Source: an uncultured Bacteroidota bacterium (GTDB lineage Bacteria > Bacteroidota > Bacteroidia > Chitinophagales > Chitinophagaceae). From it: a DNA stretch of 16,601 nt. The position numbers and the translations under genes were made by a program. Where the stretch lies: assembly GCA_946480675.1 (NCBI GenBank), contig CAMLKS010000012.1:1-16601 (forward strand), given 5' to 3'. Below the pieces are notes generated by a model. That model saw only the letters and a program-made list of their open reading frames with translations, was not told the origin of the DNA and ran no database searches. Positions 8,039 through 15,100 of this stretch are shown in pieces; position 1 is the first letter of the stretch; each line of letters starts with the position of its first letter.

Positions 8039-8451
8039 TAATCTTTCGTTACTTCTTTAAGGTTCTTATCCTGGTCTATTTCCCAAACGTTCATTTTACC
8101 ATCTCCATCAAAATCTGCAACGGCTGTAGCCACCGCTCTGAATGTATTACCTGTTGCTTCTGTTATTTCTATACGATAATTGGCCTTGCCGTCTTCTGTT
8201 GATAGCTTTTCCTGTTCAAAACCGATATCCTCGGTATTTGTACTGTACTTGGAATGCATGTAGAAGTATGATTTCTCGAGATTATGCACATGTTCCAGTT
8301 GCAGCTTGGCCTCTGTACTTTTAGCATTTGAGATCAAAGGCATTAAATTGGGGTATGCTATCAGCACGAGAATGCCTATTATGACAAGGGTTACAAGGAG
8401 CTCCGTAAGTGTAAACCCCGGGTACAGGTGGGAGGTCGTCTTATTTTTCAT
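8038..8451 (-). CDS. gspG: Major pseudopilin (GspG-like) with an EF-hand-like calcium loop
   Basis: 137 residues. The leader of 12 residues ends YPG/FTLTELL, with G12 at -1, F13 at +1 and E17 at +5, followed by the hydrophobic assembly helix LVTLVIIGILVLIAYPNLMP (about 19-38), which is the standard GspG/PilA helix. The C-terminal domain has AVADFDGDGKMNVWEIDQ. D113, D115, D117, G118 and E124 fit an EF-hand-type DxDxDGxxxxxE loop. T2SS major pseudopilins use calcium for stability, though usually with a different loop. It is the first gene of the secretion operon, as expected for the most abundant subunit. The next gene, the prepilin peptidase, begins within its stop codon (TAATG). A type IV pilin function instead of T2SS cannot be excluded. 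Confidence 0.88.
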   Translation of the reverse strand: MKNKTTSHLYPGFTLTELLVTLVIIGILVLIAYPNLMPLISNAKSTEAKLQLEHVHNLEKSYFYMHSKYSTNTEDIGFEQEKLSTEDGKANYRIEITEATGNTFRAVATAVADFDGDGKMNVWEIDQDKNLKEVTKD

Positions 8452-8486
8452 AGGTAAGAATTATAGCTTGGGTTATGCTATCTTTC

Positions 8487-8517
8487 CAAAAATAATTAAC
8501 TTTCTGTAACAAATCAA
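8487..8517 (-). promoter_or_regulatory. Candidate Bacteroidota-type promoter for the secretion operon
   Basis: On the minus strand TTG (8517-8515) is followed after exactly 20 nt by TATTTTTG (8494-8487), matching the known Bacteroidota sigma pattern TTG-N17-23-TAnnTTTG. Transcription would begin around 8480 and leave a leader of about 30 nt before the ATG at 8451. This is a motif match in AT-rich DNA, so chance occurrence is possible. No matching element was found for the plus-strand genes in the same junction. Confidence 0.45.
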
Positions 8518-8541
8518 TAGCCTGTGACCATGGTTTTAGTT

Positions 8542-9108
8542 ATGAGAAAGGTGCTCTTAGGAATAGCATTATTCAGCACTTTTTACTGTAGCGGACAAAA
8601 GAGCATCCAGCCTCCGGAACATCGAATTATTACCCTGACCCCGGCAGACAAATCTATACAGGCAAGTATAGAATACCGTAAAAAATCGGGCAACCAAAAT
8701 GATAAGCGATACTATTACTGGTATGACGGTACTATTATACAAAATACACAAAGCGGTTTTAACGGACACCTTCTGGACGGCGAATATTCAGAAAGCCAAT
8801 ACCCCCAAAACAATATACTGTGTAAAGGGACTTTTAAAAACGGATTAAAAAATGGCGCGTGGTTAAGCTGGCATCCCAACGGCAAGATAAAAAGCATAGA
8901 AAACTGGAAATATGGTCTACTGCATGGCGAACAGTACACCTATGATGAAAAAGGCATTTGCCGCACTAGTGTTTATTACGACCATGGGCACAGGTGCAAG
9001 CCGGAAGACGATACGTTAACGCACCGCCAGCAGAAGCTAATGGCCTCTATGCAATCACTCATCAATAAGATAAAGCCTAAAAAAGATACCACTGCCAGCA
9101 AAAAATAA
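8542..9108 (+). CDS. Exported MORN-repeat protein (YwqK-like)
   Basis: 188 residues from the ATG at 8542. In-frame GTG (8524) and ATG (8530) codons lie upstream, but the chosen start puts MRKVLLGIAL at the front of a normal signal peptide ending about CSGQ. The centre has MORN_2-type repeats: GHLLDGEYSE (about 75-84), CKGTFKNGLKNGAWLSWHPNGK (about 94-115) and WKYGLLHGEQYTYDEKG (about 122-138). The C-terminus is basic and lysine-rich (about 161-188). MORN_2 proteins of this kind are common in Bacteroidota and are often auto-annotated as toxin-antitoxin YwqK components, a label not supported here. It is the first of three co-directional genes and lies 25 nt before the beta-helical membrane protein gene. 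It could have a periplasmic binding role tied to the pseudopilins, or be unrelated. Confidence 0.72.
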   Translation: MRKVLLGIALFSTFYCSGQKSIQPPEHRIITLTPADKSIQASIEYRKKSGNQNDKRYYYWYDGTIIQNTQSGFNGHLLDGEYSESQYPQNNILCKGTFKNGLKNGAWLSWHPNGKIKSIENWKYGLLHGEQYTYDEKGICRTSVYYDHGHRCKPEDDTLTHRQQKLMASMQSLINKIKPKKDTTASKK

Positions 9109-9133
9109 TCGCAGCAGTCCTGCCATTTATTAT

Positions 9134-10357
9134 ATGAGTGGAGGCACTATGATGTATGCCATCGTAGCGCTTATCGTCATTACATCCTTTTCATTGCTTT
9201 TTCTGAGTTATTTCAGCATCAATTACCGGCTGGTAGATAAAGCCAAACGAACACAATTGAGTGAGCATTATGCCATGCAGGGGTTGGCATTGCTTAACAG
9301 CCCCGACATGAGTTTTGAAACGCCCTATACTTTCGATTTTGATGATACCTATCATGTAAAAACGAGCAAACGCAAATGGGGAGCGTATCAATTATTTATA
9401 TCAGTAGTAATATCCAATGCCGATGATACGCTGGCATACAAAATAGCATTTGCGGGACAGGCTAAAAATGTAAGTGACAGCACTGCTTTGTTGTTATTTA
9501 AGAATGGACGCGCATTGACAATAGGTGCAAATGTGGTAGTGAATGGAAGATGCTATGTGCCGGAAGCAACTATACTGCAAGGGCGGGGCTATAATAATGC
9601 AGAGGACATAACGCGATTGTACAGAAGCCCGGACAGCATGGCAATAAACAATGCCGATAGCGCAATACATATACTGGCATCGTGGCGGGACAGAACTACC
9701 GATAAAAACCTGTACCTGGACGATTCGCTATCGCAATCTTTTTTGACAGACACACGGTACGTGTGCGGAGATAGCATCTTTATCAATGGTAAGCTATCCG
9801 GTAACATTATAGTTTGTGCCAATAGGGTGGAAATTGCCGCTACCGCCATCATAACAGACGCGATCATTGCAGCCGGTAGCATCCGCATAGCAGATAGCTT
9901 TAGCGGCACAGCGCAGCTATGGGCTACCGATAGCATTACAACAGGCCATCATTGCCGTTTTCTTTACCCCAGCCTGCTGGCTGTAATGCCCGATGCTGCT
10001 GAAACTCCGGTACAAAGCCCCGGTATATTTATGGGCGACTCGGTAACCGTACAAGGCACCGTGTATGCCTGCGGCAATAGTAGTGGCGCTGGCAAGTATG
10101 CGGTAATAAAAACCGGTAGTGCCTGCACCATACTGGGGGGCATGTATGCTACAGGCGCTGTGCAGTGGCAGGGCACCTGCAAGGGCAGCATCATTACCAA
10201 GAGCATTACCGATAATGTAGCCATACAGGAAAACCTGCTGAACAATATGACCATAGATATTGATGCCCTGCCGGCATATTTTACCTTTGACGTAATGTAC
10301 CCTACAGGGGCAAAAAAAATGCGCATTGCCAAATGGCTGGGAAAAAGAAGACCATAA
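9134..10357 (+). CDS. Single-pass membrane protein with bactofilin-like beta-helical ectodomain; GspK/PilX-like candidate
   Basis: 407 residues. A hydrophobic helix at about 7-28 is followed by KAKRTQLSEHYAMQGLALL (about 36-54), which resembles the stretch after the helix in PilX and GspK. G4 precedes the helix, and GspK-type pseudopilins lack Glu at +5, so MSGG/TMMYA could be a minimal prepilin leader, but it has no basic residue. From about 115 to 370 the chain shows short repeated strands with Gly, Ile and Val turns, for example SIFINGKLSGNIIVCANRVE and IITDAIIAAGSIRIADSFSG, then MGDSVTVQGTVYACG. This is the pattern of bactofilin/polymer-forming beta-helices. The C-terminus is basic (KKMRIAKWLGKRRP) and its coding sequence overlaps the next gene, a pseudopilin, by 25 nt. 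The reading frame is open upstream to 9074, but no better start is present. Confidence 0.66.
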   Translation: MSGGTMMYAIVALIVITSFSLLFLSYFSINYRLVDKAKRTQLSEHYAMQGLALLNSPDMSFETPYTFDFDDTYHVKTSKRKWGAYQLFISVVISNADDTLAYKIAFAGQAKNVSDSTALLLFKNGRALTIGANVVVNGRCYVPEATILQGRGYNNAEDITRLYRSPDSMAINNADSAIHILASWRDRTTDKNLYLDDSLSQSFLTDTRYVCGDSIFINGKLSGNIIVCANRVEIAATAIITDAIIAAGSIRIADSFSGTAQLWATDSITTGHHCRFLYPSLLAVMPDAAETPVQSPGIFMGDSVTVQGTVYACGNSSGAGKYAVIKTGSACTILGGMYATGAVQWQGTCKGSIITKSITDNVAIQENLLNNMTIDIDALPAYFTFDVMYPTGAKKMRIAKWLGKRRP

Positions 10358-10716
10358 CATCGCTATACCTGCAGGGCAGCACCTTGTTCGAGGTGATAGT
10401 GGCTTCCATCATTATACTGGTGGCCTTTATGTTGTTTTCGGTAACACTATCACAATTATTTGGCGGGCGGAAGCTGAATGATGAGATACGCACCCTACTG
10501 GTGCTGCCCGATATAAGCCGGTATACCGCCATTACCAATGCCCCCTACACAATAGATAGCATATGCCGCGGCTGCACCATACAGGTGACGGAACAAACAA
10601 ACCACCTATATACTAACCGGCACCTGCTGATGAAAAACCCCGACAGTAAAACACCGGTGCTGATACTGAATGTAGCTGCTGCACCCATTGCTATAGACAG
10701 TCTTTTTCAATATTGA
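10333..10716 (+). CDS. GspI/PilV-type minor pseudopilin
   Basis: 127 residues. A lysine-rich leader of 15 residues (MAGKKKTITSLYLQG) ends in a clear prepilin site: G15 at -1, S16 at +1 and E20 at +5 (QG/STLFEV), then a hydrophobic helix IVASIIILVAFMLFSVTL (about 22-39). The remaining 85 residues contain CRGC (about 78-81) and short strands. The small size and STLFEV start fit GspI/PilV rather than a major subunit. The start overlaps the preceding gene by 25 nt, indicating translational coupling. Its leader would be cut by the peptidase encoded at 7529-8038 on the divergent operon. After the TGA the same frame stays open for 21 more codons to a TAA at 10780, which may be chance. Confidence 0.8.
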   Translation: MAGKKKTITSLYLQGSTLFEVIVASIIILVAFMLFSVTLSQLFGGRKLNDEIRTLLVLPDISRYTAITNAPYTIDSICRGCTIQVTEQTNHLYTNRHLLMKNPDSKTPVLILNVAAAPIAIDSLFQY

Positions 10717-11174
10717 TTACTTCTTGCCCTCGACGCTCGCAGCATCTACACGATTCCAGATTTTATTGCTCGTTACTCATAATTCAGTTAGCTATTTATA
10801 AGCATCGCAATTGCTACATTTTATCTTTTCAGCAAATACCAACTGCCTGAAATCTTATTTTTATCAATAATGATTGAATCCCAATAATGATGTTTTATAA
10901 TCCCATTTTTAGGCATATAAATTCACCATCATTACTCACTTGAAAAATCGTAAATCACCTACTTCTCCATCATTATACATATGATATTATACTTATAAAT
11001 TAGATGCTCTACGTAACGTGTCTCACTTTTGCAGCTGCTCGATCAGTATACCAAGCTGCCTGCTGCAATAGCTCTTAACACCGCTTTCTGCAACAGTTTT
11101 TATTTCACTTAATCGTATCACTGCATCGTGCAGTTATCGCTCCATTTAATTGGTCTGTTTTGTGGACAATACAT
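10717..11174 (+). other. Convergent intergenic region, no intact gene
   Basis: These 458 bases separate two convergent gene sets. No tRNA, CRISPR, insertion-sequence end or convincing stem-loop plus T-run terminator was found. The DNA is AT-rich except next to 10717-10775. On the minus strand short protein-like fragments occur in different frames: 19 codons ending at 10717 (SNKIWNRVDAASVEGKK), a 31-codon ATG frame at 10821-10916 (with IIKHHYWDS and ISGSWYLLKR), and a longer one interrupted by a stop at 11023-11145. They may be remnants of one or more decayed small genes, or chance. Confidence 0.6.
11023..11145 (-). pseudogene. Possible decayed short ORF with an in-frame stop
   Basis: From the ATG at 11145-11143 the frame reads MER, then TAA (11136-11134), then 36 further residues including LHDAVIRLSEIKTVAESG and SRQLGILIEQLQK to a TGA at 11025-11023. 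The part after the stop looks like a normal helical protein segment. No family is recognised. A single base change at the TAA would restore 40 residues. With so short a frame, chance is a real alternative. Confidence 0.2.
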
Positions 11175-11840
11175 TTACTCCAACTTAAATGCTATGGGCA
11201 GCATTATACAGACTTCTTGAGGCTGTCCGTTTAAAGATGGCGGGTTTAAAAATGTAAGATTTCTAATTACCCTAACAGCTTCTTTATCTAAAAGAATATG
11301 TACTCCTTTTTTCACAACAATATCTTCCACCTTTCCATCTTTGGTTATTGTGAGCGTCAGATATATCCTACCTTCAATATTGTTCTCTCTTGCTAATGGT
11401 GGATAAATAAGGTTCTTTGAGATAAAATGAAAAATACTTTGTTCTCCGGTAGAAATCTTTGGTGCGATATATTGAAGGCTGTCATTGTTTTCAAAATAGT
11501 TATTCAGGCCTGCGACACTACTCTTACAGGATTTGTCTGAATAGACTAAATCAAATGAATAATCCAAGTCATCAGGAATATTACGTCCTTTATACTTCCA
11601 TATCCCAACTGGTTCTTCTCCCTTAAACATCTCTACACTAAGAGTGTCATTTTTATTTACATCTACAACTTGTACCGTTACAGAACCATCAAAGTTCTTA
11701 GTAATAGCCTGCATAAATTTCCCCTTTTGAGGGGTCGTTTCTTTTTGCAGATAACGGTTGTTAAAGTACCTCGTCCGTGTCGTTTGGCTAAAACTATTTG
11801 TTATATTAAACAATAAAACAACTACAAGTATTGCTCTCAT
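11175..11840 (-). CDS. Periplasmic protein with TonB-type C-terminal domain
   Basis: 221 residues. A signal peptide (about 1-19) ends NSFSQ, so the mature protein should be periplasmic; the N-terminal membrane anchor and proline-rich linker of true TonB are missing. The N-terminal half (about 25-125) is of unknown fold and includes GEEPVGIWKYKG, a MORN_2-like turn. The C-terminal domain (about 138-221) follows the TonB_C pattern: FISKNLIYPPLARENNIEGR, IYLTLTITKDGKVEDIVVKK, then LDKEAVRVIRNL and PPSLNGQPQEVCIMLPIAF. Such soluble TonB-CTD proteins are common in Bacteroidota and their role is mostly undefined. It is 29 nt downstream of the lipoprotein gene and probably co-transcribed with the Rhs gene. 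Energising an outer-membrane receptor is unlikely without an anchor. Confidence 0.8.
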   Translation of the reverse strand: MRAILVVVLLFNITNSFSQTTRTRYFNNRYLQKETTPQKGKFMQAITKNFDGSVTVQVVDVNKNDTLSVEMFKGEEPVGIWKYKGRNIPDDLDYSFDLVYSDKSCKSSVAGLNNYFENNDSLQYIAPKISTGEQSIFHFISKNLIYPPLARENNIEGRIYLTLTITKDGKVEDIVVKKGVHILLDKEAVRVIRNLTFLNPPSLNGQPQEVCIMLPIAFKLE

Positions 11841-11869
11841 ATATTAGTTTCTTCTTTTGGTTATCGTTT

Positions 11870-12193
11870 CTACTTTAAAGTATCGCCATTGCACACCGGA
11901 TAAAATACAAGGGTGGTGTCTGGCTTGTATAAATAAACAGCCAGACTTCCCTTTGCTTTGTAAATGCTATCGCCTTTTTGCGTATTCTCAAACAAGCCTA
12001 ATATCCACTGCTCTGATATACCAGTATTATCACGGAACTTAATTCTTTCAACATTGTGATTTCTTCTGTCAATAAAAGTTGTGTCAACAACTCCTGCAAT
12101 TTCTAAAGGCTTAAACCTGTTGTCATAATATTTATTACAATTAAAACAACTGCTGAAAAAAATTACCCCAAAAAGCAAGTATGAACTTCTCAT
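11870..12193 (-). CDS. Small lipoprotein directly downstream of the Rhs gene; immunity candidate
   Basis: 107 residues. The signal peptide ends in FFSSC, giving C16 as the likely lipidated residue; the mature part is about 91 residues with mixed strands (FKPLEIAGVVDTTFIDRR, ISEQWILGLFE, SLAVYLYKPDTTLVFYPV). No known domain is recognised. The start lies 6 nt after the stop of the Rhs gene and the TonB-CTD gene follows 29 nt later. A line of this gene (12061-12120) is 35% G+C against 63% in the Rhs shell (14221-14280), so its base composition differs from the upstream gene body. In polymorphic toxin loci the gene right after the toxin tail usually encodes immunity, so a membrane-anchored immunity role is a reasonable guess, but there is no direct evidence. 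Confidence 0.68.
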   Translation of the reverse strand: MRSSYLLFGVIFFSSCFNCNKYYDNRFKPLEIAGVVDTTFIDRRNHNVERIKFRDNTGISEQWILGLFENTQKGDSIYKAKGSLAVYLYKPDTTLVFYPVCNGDTLK

Positions 12194-12199
12194 TACTGT

Positions 12200-15100
12200 T
12201 TACTTTGATTTCCAATACCTGTAAATAGACCGCATTGATATGCCTCGTCCATAAGTTACTTGTGAAGTAGCTGATACCGCGCCCATAGGTAATTCTCTTG
12301 TTCCCATACCCAAGCCAATACTTATAGAGTTCCAATTTTGACCGTAGTAAAACCTGCCAGATTCTTTAAAAATATCTGACGACTGGGATAAACTTAAAGC
12401 CGTAAGCCCTATAGAGTTCTGCTGCCCTGCGCCGTTTACAAAACCACTTATATCCGCTCTTCCTTTCCCTCTGTAATCAGCCATAAAAAATCCGCCTGAA
12501 AAGGAAACATCATTACCTACACCACCACCTATAGCATAACTTGCAAATAAACCATCATTAGCACTGATACCAAACGAAAGGGAGAAAGAGCCACCACCGC
12601 CGTAAAGTCCGTTTGCACTAAGTGTTACACCTACTGCTTCGGGATTGTAAGGCATATAACCCTGCGCACTTGCCCGTTTGAAAGCATCGCTATTTTTCGA
12701 GTCATACATCCAGCAGGTGTAGCAGTTGGAGTTTGAGCCTGGTCTCTCTGCGGTAATCATTGTAGACCTTAAAACACCATCTGCTTGCATTCCCAGAACG
12801 TTTGGCGCATCAGCCAACGAATTATCTCTGACGTAAGACACGCCGTTTCTCTTATCGTTAATAGAATACAAGCCATCATTTCCCTTTGATATTCTACCAC
12901 TAATATCGTTTTCCCTCTTATACTGTCTTGCCTCTTTGCGCGTTGCAAAAAGTCCCAACGGATCAGCTAAGAGAATGGGGCTATTATCGAATGTTGCATA
13001 GGAAGATTGCCACGGGTAGGTGAATGGGTCTATATTCCACCGCCTACCCAGCCTCGTATCATATTCCCAGTATTTAGCGGTATTCAGGTTGCCTACCCCC
13101 ATATAGTTATCATCCTTTTCCTGCCCGTTAAAGCCATAGCGGTAGTTGCCGCTGTTTACAAAGCGGCCGGGCTGCAGAGAGCCGTAGGCATAGTAATTGT
13201 TATAGCTCTTCATCTCAGGCTCGGCAGGGTAGCCGGTGCCACCACCCAGGTCGGTAAATACAGTACGGGTATTGCCCAAGTGGTCTTTTACCTCGTAGTG
13301 TATCTCCTGGAAATCAGAAGCAAAATTTATGCCGTATATAATGCCCAGGTGGTCGTGCCCCCACAGGTGGCGCTCTGAAAGGCCAAAGCTGCTGGCCCCC
13401 CCGCTGGCACTGCGGTAGTAAGTGGCCAGCGTGCGCCCATCGCCGGTGAGTATATAATAGGTGCTTTGCTCTACACTGGTAGCATTGTTCACCTCTTTTT
13501 TGCGCACCCGGTTGCCCGTAGCATCGTAAAAGAAGGTAGTGGTGGTGTTATTGGCATTATCGGTTATGGTCTCAATCTTTCCATAGGGGTTCCAGGTCAT
13601 CACCAGGTCTTCCCTATCGGGCGCAGTGGGCTGGGTATTGTGGTGAGATGTAAGGTTTCCTATTGCATCGTAACTAAAATAGATGCCGCTATCCAGGTCG
13701 CGCAGGGCAGGTGTGTAGCCAATAGCCTGCGCATCGTGTATAGATGCTATTTTATTGGTGTTTATAACAGTCTTAAAGGTTATTTCATCTTCCGTTTTCA
13801 CAATACTGGAAGTAGCTGTATTAAATGCCCAGCGGTTGAGGAATTTAAGGTTGCCGTTCTTATCATAATTAAACACTTCATCGTATTCGGCCGTATGGTT
13901 CCAGCTATTGGTATTACGGTCGAAGCTGTGGAAATCTGCCTGCCTCAGGCGGTTCAGCTGGTCATATGTATACACATAGCCTGTATGCTCACCATCCAGG
14001 TATTGCGGCGATAACGGGTGCTTCAGTGTTTTGGTTTGCACGGCTTTTATATTACCGTTAAACAGTTCGCCCCCTTGCAGGAACATGGCATTGCCTGCCG
14101 TATGGAAAGGCGAGCCGGGATGTATAAAGTCGCCATCGTAATAATGCAGCACCTCGCTGAAAAGGTCGTTGCGGGCTGCTACGGTAGGGCTGCTACCATC
14201 TGGCCTGAAGGTAAATACCGGTGGCGTGGTATAAGTTGTGGGCAGGTCGAGCCCCGGGTCTTGCGTACTGTCGGGGTGGTTGATGGCCTTCAGCCATCCG
14301 TGCAGTGTATAGGTGTAGTCGAGCCCCTGCTGGTTGAAGCCCAGCTCTGTACGCCGCAGCTGTGTAAAGCTGTGGGGATTGTAAATGTAGCCGGCTGCTA
14401 TGTACCTGTGCATAGTGCTGGTGGGATGCAGGCCATTGCCCCAGTAGCCAAATGATTTGCCATTGGGGTAGGCAAATACCTCTGTAAGGCGGCCATTCTG
14501 GCTATAGTAGTAAAACAGGCCAAAGGTTTCCTGGCTGTTATCTGTACCATTTATATTAAAGAGGGCTATCTGGTCTATCTTACCACCTATCACGTCGTTT
14601 TCATAAGCTACCAGCTTTGCCTTTGGCATATCCGATACAAACTGGTAGTGATGGGTGATGTTGCCATGCGCATCGTAGCTGTATACACTTATAGCCTGGT
14701 CTTGCAATGAACCCGGGTTACCATCTTTATCGGATATGGTACAGCTAAGGCGATTTGTAATATTTTTTTGATAATCCCCGGCAAACGGGCCACCTGCCGC
14801 AGGCAATGCTGTATTGTTTACCCATGTATATGCCGGCGCATCCAATTCACGGTATGGTGTAGTATATACATACAAGTTGATATTACTTCTGCCGCCGGGA
14901 TACGGAGTTGATGGTTGATTAGGGTCGTTTGCTACTGTTTGGTTGGCTGTAAAACCTGCTATTTCACCGGTTTCTATTATCCTGTCCAGCACATCGTATT
15001 TGGTATAAGACCATACCCCGCTACTACTTTGCTTGGCATTTTGCGAAAAACGCAACCGGCCCAGTTTATCATATATATAAAATGTTTCCCCGGCATCGGG

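Noticed and set aside
1..8451. Tad/Flp pilus locus
   Set aside because: The ATPase has the GspE/PilB layout with a four-Cys zinc site, and L-M-C type proteins are present; Tad-specific proteins are absent.
8542..8598. Lipobox in the MORN protein (STFYC)
   Set aside because: Tyr precedes the Cys, which does not fit a lipobox; a type I signal peptide ending SGQ fits better.
8569..8939. Minus-strand open frames opposite the MORN protein gene
   Set aside because: The plus-strand frame contains clear MORN repeats and a signal peptide; the antisense frames are shadows.
9589..10360. Minus-strand open frames opposite the beta-helical protein gene
   Set aside because: Plus-strand frame has a membrane helix, regular strands and coupling to a pseudopilin gene; the antisense translations show no domain.
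10717..10782. In-frame continuation of 21 codons after the TGA of the minor pseudopilin gene
   Set aside because: No sign of recoding, and the protein already has a normal minor-pseudopilin length. Noted only as a possible nonsense change.
10717..11174. Terminators, tRNA, CRISPR or insertion-sequence ends in the gap
   Set aside because: Short inverted pairs such as TCAAT/ATTGA occur, but none has a stable stem with a T-run, a tRNA shape or repeat-spacer order.
11870..12193. Assigning the lipoprotein to a named immunity family
   Set aside because: No recognised domain or motif; only its position suggests immunity.
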